This document shows, in pieces, positions 53,820 to 61,663 of a DNA stretch of 64,000 nucleotides; position 1 is the first letter of the stretch; each line of letters opens with the position of its first letter. The translations under genes and the position numbers were made by a program. A model generated the notes under the pieces. The model saw only the letters and a program-made list of their open reading frames with translations. It made no database searches and was not told where the DNA came from. The stretch is from JAVJSF01 sp040219555 (GTDB taxonomy: Bacteria > Actinomycetota > Thermoleophilia > Miltoncostaeales > Miltoncostaeaceae): assembly GCA_040219555.1 (NCBI GenBank), contig JAVJSF010000001.1, positions 111,391 to 175,390 on the forward strand. Direction: 5' to 3'.

Positions 53820-54383
53820 TCAGGCGCCGGCGGTCACCGGGGCGCCCACCAGGCCACGGGCCTCGAGCGCGGCGACGATCCGCGCGGCGCTCTCCTCGGG
53901 ACTGGAGGCCTCGGTGCGGATGTGCACGTCGGGGTCGATCGGCTCCTCGTACGGGTCGTCGACGCCGGTGAACTCGGTGATCTCGCCGGCGAAGGCCTTG
54001 GCGTAGAGCCCCTTGACGTCGCGCCGCGCGCACTCCTCCACCGAGGTGTCGACGAACACCTCCACGAAGTCACCGTGCTGCTCCACCATGGACCGCGCGC
54101 GCTGGCGTGCGGCCGCGTACGGGGAGATGGCCGAGACCAGCGTCCAGACACCGGCGCGCGTGAAGCGCGAGGCCACCCAGCCGATGCGCTCGATGTTGGT
54201 GTCGCGGTCCTCCTTGGAGAACCCGAGGCCCTTCGACAGGTGGGTCCGCACGACGTCCCCATCCAGGTACTCCACCAGGCCGCCGCGCCGAGCGAGCTCG
54301 GGGCCCACCAGTCCCGCGATGGTCGTCTTGCCGGTCCCGGAGAGCCCGGTGAACCACAGGGTGAATCCGCGTCGCTCGCTCAT
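53820..54383 (-). CDS. cysC: Adenylylsulfate kinase
   Basis: 187 aa. P-loop GLSGTGKTTIA near residue 16; LDGDVVRTHLSKGLGFSKEDRDTNIERIG; EVFVDTSVEECARRDVKGLYAKAFAG; phosphorylates APS to PAPS. ATG 54383; a frame from 54419 adds 12 residues. Downstream of cysH by 43 bp in the same transcript. Confidence 0.92.
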   Translation of the reverse strand: MSERRGFTLWFTGLSGTGKTTIAGLVGPELARRGGLVEYLDGDVVRTHLSKGLGFSKEDRDTNIERIGWVASRFTRAGVWTLVSAISPYAAARQRARSMVEQHGDFVEVFVDTSVEECARRDVKGLYAKAFAGEITEFTGVDDPYEEPIDPDVHIRTEASSPEESAARIVAALEARGLVGAPVTAGA

Positions 54384-54426
54384 CCGCCGATGGCCCTCCC
54401 TGGGGACCGCTGTCCCCACCTCGTGT

Positions 54427-55149
54427 TCAGGATGCGATGGACCCGCCGACGGGCAGGTGCAGGCCGCACTCGATCTTGCCGCTGCCGGCCCACCGACCCG
54501 AGCGCGGGTCGCCGCCCGGGGCGACGGCCTTGGTGCACGGGAAGCACCCGATGGACGGGTACCCCTCGTCGTGGAGCGCGTTGTACGGCACGTCGTGACG
54601 GTACAGGTAGCCCACGACGTCCTCGTCCGTCCAGCCGACCAGCGGCTGCACCTTCACGAGGTCGCGCGCGCCATCGTACTCCAGGGAGCGCGCATTGCGG
54701 CGGGTGACGCTCTGGCCGCGGCGGATGCCGGTCACCCAGGCCTCCATGCCGAGCATGGCGCTCTCCATGGGGGACACCTTGCGCATCTCGCAGCAGCGGT
54801 CCGGGTCGCGGTTCCACAGGGCGGGGCCGTCCAGGGCGGCCTGTTCGTCCACGGTGCGCTCGGGGTGGATGGTCTCCACCTCGACCCCGTAGCGCTCCAC
54901 CAAGAGGTCGCGGGTGCGGTGCGTCTCGGGGAAGAGCAGGCCGGTGTCGATCTCGACGATCCGCACCTGCGCGCCGGCGCGCCAGAGCATGTCCACCAGC
55001 ACCGACGACTGGCGCTGCCACGAGCAGGTGAGGACGATCCGCCCCTCGTACTGCTCCGCCGCCCACCTGAGGAGTTCCTCCGCGGGCCGGGTCTCGAAGT
55101 ACCCTGCGAGGGCCTCGATGTCGTCGGGGTTGTGGGGGAGCGTGTTCAC
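54427..55149 (-). CDS. cysH: APS/PAPS reductase
   Basis: 240 aa. Loop SWQRQSSVLVDML, EIDTGLLFPETH, and the cysteine pattern of the assimilatory APS reductase (RCCEMRK near residue 118 and CFPCTKA near 204, four ligands of a [4Fe-4S] cluster) with the catalytic Cys in ECGLH at the end. So it probably reduces APS directly to sulfite. GTG 55149. Divergent from yciH. Confidence 0.92.
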   Translation of the reverse strand: MNTLPHNPDDIEALAGYFETRPAEELLRWAAEQYEGRIVLTCSWQRQSSVLVDMLWRAGAQVRIVEIDTGLLFPETHRTRDLLVERYGVEVETIHPERTVDEQAALDGPALWNRDPDRCCEMRKVSPMESAMLGMEAWVTGIRRGQSVTRRNARSLEYDGARDLVKVQPLVGWTDEDVVGYLYRHDVPYNALHDEGYPSIGCFPCTKAVAPGGDPRSGRWAGSGKIECGLHLPVGGSIAS

Positions 55150-55180
55150 CGCGGTGCAGGCTAGCAGAGGTAATCCGTAA

Positions 55181-55525
55181 ATGGCAGCAGGTAATAGGGA
55201 GAATGCCCGTCTCGTCTATTCCAGCGAGTCCGGGAGGGTTCGCGACGACGCCCGGGAGCGCTCCGCCGCCGGCGGTTCCGGCGGCGGTCCCGGGGACGGG
55301 ATCGTGCGGGTGGGACGGACCAAAGCGGGCCGCAAGGGCAAGACCGTCACGCTGGTGACCGGCCTCCCCGCGGGGGATCTCGGCGCGGTGGCCACCGAGC
55401 TGAAGAAGCTGTGCGGGTCCGGCGGGTCGGTGAAGGAGGGCGTGGTGGAGATCCAGGGCGACCACCGGGAGCGGATCGTGGAACGGCTGGAGGGCCGCTA
55501 CCGGGTGAAACGTTCCGGCGGCTGA
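55181..55525 (+). CDS. yciH: SUI1/YciH family translation initiation-factor-like protein
   Basis: 114 aa eIF1 homologue. Glycine/Ser linker, then DGIVRVGRTKAGRKGKTVTLVTGLP, ELKKLCGSGGSVKEGVVEIQGDHRERIVERLEGR, the SUI1 fold. In E. coli it affects initiation fidelity. ATG 55181 with AGAGG 11 bp upstream. Confidence 0.88.
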   Translation: MAAGNRENARLVYSSESGRVRDDARERSAAGGSGGGPGDGIVRVGRTKAGRKGKTVTLVTGLPAGDLGAVATELKKLCGSGGSVKEGVVEIQGDHRERIVERLEGRYRVKRSGG

Positions 55526-55561
55526 CCCGCGGCAGGGTCGCATCGGGCTACCGTCCCGCCC

Positions 55562-56476
55562 ATGCCCGGCGCATCCCTCGTCATCACCGACCTCCACCGG
55601 CGGTTCGGTGACCGCGTCGCGCTGGACGGTCTCGGACTGGACGTACCGCCGGGCGAGGTAGTGGGGCTCTTGGGCCCCAACGGCTCGGGCAAGACCACCG
55701 CGATGCGCACGGTGTTCGGCGTGGTCCGCCCCGATTCGGGGACCGTCACCTACGGCGGCCGCCCGCTCGATGCCGCCATACGGCGGCGCTTCGGCTACAT
55801 GCCCGAGGAGCGCGGCCTCTACCCGCAGATGCGGGTGGCCGAGCAGGTGACGTACTTCGGGCGCCTGTTCGGGATGAGCGCGCGCGACGCCGGCGCCGCC
55901 GCGGCGGGCCTGCTGGATCGCCTGGGTCTGGCGGACCGGGCCGGCGACAGCCTGGAGTCGCTCTCGCTGGGCAACCAGCAGCGCGTCCAGCTCGCCGTGG
56001 CGCTGGTGCACGAGCCCGAGGCGCTGATCCTCGATGAGCCCTTCTCGGGGCTCGACCCGGTGGCCGTCGACGACCTGTCGCACATCATCCGCGACGCCGC
56101 GACCGGCGGGCGCACCGTCCTCTTCTCCAGCCACCAGCTGGACCTGGTGGAGGGCATCTGCGACTCGGTGCGCATCATCGACGCGGGCCGGCTGGTGCTG
56201 GAGGGGAGGGTGGCCGATCTGCAGCGCGACAGCGGCCGCCGCACCCTGCGCATCGCCGTGGACGATCCCGCCGCCGTGGAGGCGGTGGGGGGTGCCGGGT
56301 GGCAACGGGCCCCCGGCGGGATGCTGCGCCGCCCGCTGGCCGCCTCGGAGGACCCGCTGGAGGTGCTCCAGCCGGTGCGCGCCGCCACCCGGGTGACCGA
56401 CCTGGCGGTGGAGGCGCCCAGCCTCTCGGAGCTGTTCCTCGACGCCGTCGGGCGGGCGGAGGACGCCCATGCGTGA
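55562..56476 (+). CDS. ABC transporter ATP-binding protein (NatA-like)
   Basis: 304 aa. Walker A GPNGSGKTT near residue 40; Q-loop MPEERGLYPQM; signature LSLGNQQRVQLA (LSxGxQ variant); Walker B LILDEPFSGLDP; H-loop FSSHQLD; C-terminal extra domain. Pairs with the next gene, 8-bp overlap. Substrate: Na+ or drug export by analogy. Confidence 0.9.
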   Translation: MPGASLVITDLHRRFGDRVALDGLGLDVPPGEVVGLLGPNGSGKTTAMRTVFGVVRPDSGTVTYGGRPLDAAIRRRFGYMPEERGLYPQMRVAEQVTYFGRLFGMSARDAGAAAAGLLDRLGLADRAGDSLESLSLGNQQRVQLAVALVHEPEALILDEPFSGLDPVAVDDLSHIIRDAATGGRTVLFSSHQLDLVEGICDSVRIIDAGRLVLEGRVADLQRDSGRRTLRIAVDDPAAVEAVGGAGWQRAPGGMLRRPLAASEDPLEVLQPVRAATRVTDLAVEAPSLSELFLDAVGRAEDAHA

Positions 56477-57665
56477 GCCCGTGCGCGGAGTGGGACTGGT
56501 GGCCGCGCGCGAGCTGCGCCACCACGTGCGCACGCGGACCTTCCGCGCCGCCACGCTGATCCTCGTGCTGGGCGCCCTCGCCGCCGTGCTGGTGCCCGCC
56601 TGGCTGGGCGGCGGCGATGACGGCCGCGACCTGCGCATCGGCGTGCCGCCGCCGGCCGCCGGGCTCCCCGCGGCGCTCGAGGCATCGGGCGGCGAGCAAC
56701 AGCGCGGCGTGAGCGCCCGCGTCCTCGCGCCCGGACCGGCACGAGAGGCCCTGGAGGACGGCGACCTCGACCTGGCCCTCCTCGATGAGGGCGACCGGCT
56801 GGCGCTGGTGGGCGAGGCTGTGCCCGAGCCCGCCGACCTGGCCCTGGTGAGGTCCGCCCTGCAGCGGGCCCAGGTGGAGCAGGCCCTGCGGGACGCCGGC
56901 GCCGACCCCTCCGAGGTGGCGGGGGCGCTCGCGCCCGTGGCGGTGGTCCCGGTCGCCCTCGACGGGGGCGGCCCCGGTGACGATGAGACCTTCGTCGCGG
57001 TGCTCACCTCGATCGCGCTGGTGCTGGCGCTGGTGTTCGCCGGGATGCTCGTGGCGAACGGGGTGGCCGAGGAGAAGACCACCCGCACCTCGGAGGTGCT
57101 GATGGCCGCCCTCAGCCCGTCCCAGTTGCTGGCGGGCAAGGTGCTGGGCATCGGTGCGCTCGCCCTGGGCCAGCTCGCGACGATCACGGCGCCCGCCGGG
57201 GCGGCGCTGTTGATCGCGGGCACGGTGGACCTTCCCGAGGCCGTTCCGTCCGCGCTCTGGTCGGCGCTGCTGTGGTTCCTCCTGGGCTACGCCCTGTACG
57301 CCGTCGCGTTCGGGGCTCTCGGCGCCCTGGTGTCACGCCAGCAGGAGGTCGCCACCGCGGTCGCGCCCCTCAGCTACCTCCTGTGGGGCGGCTACTTCAT
57401 CGCCGTCTTCGGGGTGGGCGCCGTGGACGACCCCTGGTTCCGCGTCGCCTCCCTGGTCCCGTTCCTGTCCCCCCTCCTGATGCCCATCCGCATCACGCTG
57501 GGGACGGTCGGGGCGCTGGAGGTGGCCGTCGCCGTGGCTCTGACGGCCGCCACCGCGGCCGCGCTCGTGGCCGTCGGGGCGCGGGTGTACCGCACCGGGC
57601 TGGTGGCCGGCGGCCCGCGCCTGTCGCTGCGGACGGCGCTGGCACGGACGGTGCGCCGGGACTGA
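56469..57665 (+). CDS. ABC-2 type permease (NatB-like)
   Basis: 398 aa. First membrane segment near 32-50 (LILVLGALAAVLVPAWL), then a ~150-residue extracytoplasmic domain, and five or six helices from about 178 (VLTSIALVLALVFAGMLVANG) including VAEEKTTRTSEVLMAALSPSQLLAGK. ATG 56469 overlaps the ATPase stop. Confidence 0.86.
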   Translation: MREPVRGVGLVAARELRHHVRTRTFRAATLILVLGALAAVLVPAWLGGGDDGRDLRIGVPPPAAGLPAALEASGGEQQRGVSARVLAPGPAREALEDGDLDLALLDEGDRLALVGEAVPEPADLALVRSALQRAQVEQALRDAGADPSEVAGALAPVAVVPVALDGGGPGDDETFVAVLTSIALVLALVFAGMLVANGVAEEKTTRTSEVLMAALSPSQLLAGKVLGIGALALGQLATITAPAGAALLIAGTVDLPEAVPSALWSALLWFLLGYALYAVAFGALGALVSRQQEVATAVAPLSYLLWGGYFIAVFGVGAVDDPWFRVASLVPFLSPLLMPIRITLGTVGALEVAVAVALTAATAAALVAVGARVYRTGLVAGGPRLSLRTALARTVRRD

Positions 57666-57693
57666 GGCGCGGCGGCGTCGGGCCGCCCGCGGG

Positions 57694-59238
57694 TCAGTGC
57701 TCGGCGCCCACCACCCGGAGCTTCCGGCCCGTCGCGCGCAGCATCGCCGGCTCCTCCCGGGCGGCCGACCAGACCGCCACCGTGGGGTCGCCCGCGTCCT
57801 CGACGGTCGCGGTGACCGTGGTTCCGTCATCGCTCAGTGTCACCCCGCGCACCGAGCGTGACTGCGCCAGTTGCTCGGCCATGCGCAGGCAGACGCCCAG
57901 GTCTGCCAGCCGCTGGTCGGCACGCCGGCCGGCGACCCCCTCCAGCGGGCCGGCGGAGGGGGGCGCCTTGCGGTGGCCGCGCACCAGCAGCGCGATGAGG
58001 GCGATCTCCTCGTGGCTGTAGCCGGGGAGACCGCTGTTCTGCACCAGGTAGAAGCCGTGGCGGTGGTGGTCGTTGTAGTCCACGGCCACCCCGAGGTCGT
58101 GCAGCATCGCGGCCGCCCAGAGGATGTCCCGGTCGCCGCTCCAGGCCGGCACGAGCCCCAGCCCGCGCAGCTGCTCGTGCACCGCCAGCGCCAGCCGGGC
58201 CACCTGGCGGTGGTGCTCCACGTCGGCGCGGTAGGCGTCCATGAGGTTCAGGACGGTGTGGGCGCGCACGTCCTCGATCAGGCGGTCCTCGCGGTCGGCC
58301 AGCAGGCGGTCGTAGAACACGCCCTCGCGCAGGCCGTGCGAGCAGATCTCCACCGCGTCGGCGCCCGCCAGGTCGAGCGCTGTGGCGATCACCACCGCCC
58401 CCGCCAGCGTGATGTCCGCCCGATCGGCCTTCAGGCCCGGGATGGAACGCCGCCCGTCGGCATCGGTGGCCGCCATCTGGTCGATCCGCTCCGCCAGAGC
58501 CTCGCGGGTGAGGCGATAGCCGTGGAGCTCGTCCAGCTCGTAGTCGCCGGCCTTCTGGGCCATCCGCGCGAGCGTGCGGACGGTCCCGCCGATGCCCACC
58601 ACGTGGGCGCCCAGTTCCTCCACCCAGCCCACCGCGCGCAGGTCTGCGCGCACGTGGTCCACCAGGGCGCGCATCTCGCTGCGGCGCGGCCGGCGCGCGC
58701 CCAGGAACGCCTCGGTCATGCGCACCGCTCCCAGTGGGCGCGACAACGCGCGTCCCATGGCGCGCCCGCGCACCTCGGTGGCCTGCAGGCTCCCGCCGCC
58801 GAGGTCGAGCACCCAGCCGTCGGTGAGCGTGGTGGAGTTGACGGCGCCGAGGTAGCCGAAGCGTGCCTCCTCGGTCTCGGACAGCACGCGCACGGGAAGG
58901 CGCCCCTCGGCGGTGAGCGCGTCCAGCACCACGTCGCGGTTGGCCGCGTCGCGCGCGGCCGATGTGGTGACGACGTCCACCTCGTCGATGTGCTCGGCGT
59001 CGCAGAAGGCGGCGTACAGGTGCGCCGTGTGCGCGGCGCGCGCGACGGCCTCGGGGCGGATGCCCTCCGCGTCGGCGCCGGCCGAGAGGCGCACCGTGTC
59101 GCGCAGTTCGTCCACGAGGCGGAATCCGCCGCCCGGCCGGTAGCGGAAGACCACCAGCCGGAAGGTGTTGGACCCCATGTCGATCACCGCGAGCCGGCGC
59201 TCCGGCCCGGCCGAGGGGAGCGCTACCCTAGATGTCAT
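57694..59238 (-). CDS. ppx: Exopolyphosphatase / guanosine pentaphosphate phosphatase (Ppx/GppA) with HD domain
   Basis: 514 aa. Actin-like fold: AVIDMGSNTFRLVVF, ATSAARDAANRD-type segment, LDLGGGSLQ and GIGGTVRTLA. C-terminal HD domain (residues about 350-480): MLHDLGVAVDYNDHHRHGFYL, IALIALLVRGHRK. Hydrolyses polyphosphate and/or pppGpp. ATG 59238 shares bases with the divergent ATG 59237; GTG 59187 (VIDMGSN) would be shorter. Confidence 0.9.
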   Translation of the reverse strand: MTSRVALPSAGPERRLAVIDMGSNTFRLVVFRYRPGGGFRLVDELRDTVRLSAGADAEGIRPEAVARAAHTAHLYAAFCDAEHIDEVDVVTTSAARDAANRDVVLDALTAEGRLPVRVLSETEEARFGYLGAVNSTTLTDGWVLDLGGGSLQATEVRGRAMGRALSRPLGAVRMTEAFLGARRPRRSEMRALVDHVRADLRAVGWVEELGAHVVGIGGTVRTLARMAQKAGDYELDELHGYRLTREALAERIDQMAATDADGRRSIPGLKADRADITLAGAVVIATALDLAGADAVEICSHGLREGVFYDRLLADREDRLIEDVRAHTVLNLMDAYRADVEHHRQVARLALAVHEQLRGLGLVPAWSGDRDILWAAAMLHDLGVAVDYNDHHRHGFYLVQNSGLPGYSHEEIALIALLVRGHRKAPPSAGPLEGVAGRRADQRLADLGVCLRMAEQLAQSRSVRGVTLSDDGTTVTATVEDAGDPTVAVWSAAREEPAMLRATGRKLRVVGAEH

Positions 59239-59935
59239 GAACCGCCTGCCCCTGCGTCCTCCGTCGCCCCTCCACGCGGCCGGTGCGGGCGTCGAGGGTG
59301 CCTGGCCGGGCGTCTTCGACTCGCCCGACACCGTGGACCGCGTCTGGACCGACTTCGTGGCGGCCATCGCCGATCCGGCGGTCCGGGCCGACCTCCAGCG
59401 CGCGCTGGCGTTCGCCCGCGCCCGCCACGGCCTCCAGACCCGGCGCGGCAGCGCCACCCCCTACTGGGTCCACCTGGTCCGGGTGGCCATGGAGCTGTAC
59501 GGCTGGGGCGAGACGGCGCCCGCGATGATCCAGGCGGCGCTCCTGCACGACACCGTGGAGGACACCCGCACGAGCGTGCGAGAGATCCACGTCGGGTTCG
59601 GCCCCGAGGTGGCGGACCTCGTGGACTGGCTCACCGCGCCCGAGCACGACGAGGTGGAGTTGCGCGCCTACTACCGCCGCCTGGCCGCGCAGGCCCCCGA
59701 TCGCGCGCGCATGCTCAAGCTGGCCGACCGCGTGGACAACCTGCGCAGCATCCAGGCGCTGGTGATGCGCACCGGCCGGCGCTACCGGCGCTGGGCGGGC
59801 TCCTATCTGAACCGGACCAACTGGCAGGTGCTGCCGCTGGCCGCGGGGGCACCGTCGGTGGCCCGCGTGGCGCTCGTGAGCGCCATGGCCGACCTGGCCC
59901 CGCTGGTGGACGAGGGCGCCTTCACCGAGGGCTGA
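59237..59935 (+). CDS. HD-domain protein, SpoT hydrolase-like
   Basis: 232 aa. Follows the HD pattern of RelA/SpoT hydrolases: TPYWVHLVRVAMELYGWG, MIQAALLHDTVEDTRTSV, IHVGFGPEVADLVDWLTAP and MLKLADRVDNLRSIQAL. No synthetase, TGS or ACT domain, so it may be a small alarmone hydrolase (Mesh1-like) or relative. ATG 59237 overlaps the ppx start on the opposite strand. Confidence 0.75.
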   Translation: MNRLPLRPPSPLHAAGAGVEGAWPGVFDSPDTVDRVWTDFVAAIADPAVRADLQRALAFARARHGLQTRRGSATPYWVHLVRVAMELYGWGETAPAMIQAALLHDTVEDTRTSVREIHVGFGPEVADLVDWLTAPEHDEVELRAYYRRLAAQAPDRARMLKLADRVDNLRSIQALVMRTGRRYRRWAGSYLNRTNWQVLPLAAGAPSVARVALVSAMADLAPLVDEGAFTEG

Positions 59936-59988
59936 GGCGCGCGTCGCCGTCGGGCCGCCGGCGCCCGGCCGCTCGGGTCCGCGGCGGG

Positions 59989-60438
59989 TCAGGACTCGTG
60001 GGCGGCCGTCGGCGGGATGAGCAGGACCGGGCAGGGCGCGTGGTGCGAGACGTAGCTGGCGAAGCTGCCGAGCAGGGCGCGCTCGACGCGCCCGCGGTGG
60101 CTCGCCACCACGATCATGTCCACGCTCTCGGCGACGGCCCAGGCGCAGGCCGTCTCACCCGGGTGCCCCTCCAACAACACGGCCCGCGCGTCCCCGCGAC
60201 CGTCGGCGACCGCCTGGAGCCAGGCCAGTCCTGCCTCGCGCTGGGCGTCGTCGTCGTGCACCGGGGCCCCGCCGATCCCGGCGGCCATGGTGAGGAGGAA
60301 GGGGGGAGGGGCGATGACGTGCACCACGCTGAGTGGCGCCCCCGTGAGCTCGGCGAGCATCTGGGCGTGATCGAGGGCTGCGGTGCCGGCGTCGGAGTCG
60401 TCGATGCAGCACGCGATGTGGCGGATGAGGTCGGGCAT
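59989..60438 (-). CDS. Universal stress protein (UspA family)
   Basis: 149 aa. Begins RHIACCIDDSDAGTAALDHAQML; VVHVIAPPP; ATP-binding loop IVVASHRGRVERALLGSFASYVSHHAPCPVLLIPP (GxxGxxxxGS family with GRVERALLGS). ATP-binding Usp domain, single copy. ATG 60438. Likely stress or stationary-phase induced by family. Confidence 0.88.
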   Translation of the reverse strand: MPDLIRHIACCIDDSDAGTAALDHAQMLAELTGAPLSVVHVIAPPPFLLTMAAGIGGAPVHDDDAQREAGLAWLQAVADGRGDARAVLLEGHPGETACAWAVAESVDMIVVASHRGRVERALLGSFASYVSHHAPCPVLLIPPTAAHES

Positions 60439-60448
60439 GGGCGTGACT

Positions 60449-61642
60449 CTACCCCCCGCCGGCGGACGGGTCGCGCGGGATCTCGGCCAGATAGGGGCGC
60501 TCGGGGATGGCCGCCAGCGCGATGCGCCCCGCCACCATGTCGGCCAGCGCCCGGCCGGCCAGTTCGTGGCGCCACCCTGCCGCCAGCGGCTCACCGTCCA
60601 TCGCCCCGGTCATGCACGCCACCAGGTAGCGGGAGATGTCATCGCGCGTCGCGAGCAGGCTGGGGGCCAACTCTGCGGCCTCGGCGCGCGCGCTCACCAG
60701 CGCCGATGCCAGGGGGGAGAGGATCTCGGCGCGGATCTGGAGCTCCGGCGGCGGCGCGGCGGGCATCGTGATGGGCTCCGCCCGCGTCCCGCTCGCGATC
60801 GCCTCCATCAGCGCGTCGAGCTCGGCTCCGCGGAGCCGGTCGGGCATGCCCCGCTCGTTCTCCAGCGCCCGCCGCCCGCTGGGCTTGCGCTTGGCCAGCT
60901 CCACCAGCGTCCTGTCGGGCATCACCCACGAGGTGGGGCGGTCGGCGCGCCGGGCCTCCCGCTCGCGCCAGGCGGCCACCGCGGCCAGCACGGCCCGGTC
61001 GCGGCCGCTCAGGCGCCCCTGCCCCTTGACCCGCCGCCAGGCGTCCTCGGGCGCCGTCACGAACCGTGCCCCGGGCCCGTAGCGGCGGGCGTGCTCCTCG
61101 GCCACCCACTCGCTGCGCCCCAGGCGCTCGGCGCGCTCGTCGAGCCGGTCCGAGAGCTCGAGCAGGTGCTCCACATCGGCGGCCGCGTAGGTGTTCTGGG
61201 CCTCCGACAGCGGTCGCCGGCTCCAGTCGGTGTAGCGCTCGCCCTTGTCGAGTTGCACGCGCAGCACGCGCTCCAGCAGAGCCGCCAGGCCCTGTCCGGC
61301 GCCGAGACCCACGAAGCCGGCCGTCACCTGCACGTCCACGAGATTGGTCGGTGCCACCCCCGTGGCGAGCGCCATCAGGGTGAGGTCGGCCGAGGGCGCG
61401 TGCATGACCACGGTCACCGAGGGGTCGTCCAGCACCTCGGCCAGGGGCTCCAGGGGCGCACCCTGGACCGGATCGATCAGGGCGATCTCGCCGTCCACGT
61501 TCACCTGGGCCAGGCACGGCACCGGGGCGTAGGTGCGCTCCCAGAGGAACTCGAAGTCGAGCGCCATCCGCCCGCTCGCCCGCGCCGAACCGACCACCTC
61601 GGCGACGCCGGCTGCATCCCGTATCGGTTGCGGCGCGGCCAT
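60449..61642 (-). CDS. rnd: Ribonuclease D
   Basis: 397 aa DEDDy 3'-5' exonuclease that matures tRNA and other structured RNAs. Exo I ALDFEFLWER (DxE), Exo II VVMHAPSADL, Exo III YAAADVEHLLEL; two HRDC-like helical units follow. ATG 61642, 21 bp from the divergent ABC-F gene. Family length (375-400). Confidence 0.88.
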   Translation of the reverse strand: MAAPQPIRDAAGVAEVVGSARASGRMALDFEFLWERTYAPVPCLAQVNVDGEIALIDPVQGAPLEPLAEVLDDPSVTVVMHAPSADLTLMALATGVAPTNLVDVQVTAGFVGLGAGQGLAALLERVLRVQLDKGERYTDWSRRPLSEAQNTYAAADVEHLLELSDRLDERAERLGRSEWVAEEHARRYGPGARFVTAPEDAWRRVKGQGRLSGRDRAVLAAVAAWREREARRADRPTSWVMPDRTLVELAKRKPSGRRALENERGMPDRLRGAELDALMEAIASGTRAEPITMPAAPPPELQIRAEILSPLASALVSARAEAAELAPSLLATRDDISRYLVACMTGAMDGEPLAAGWRHELAGRALADMVAGRIALAAIPERPYLAEIPRDPSAGGG

Positions 61643-61663
61643 GGACGGGTAGCCTAGCGGGTC

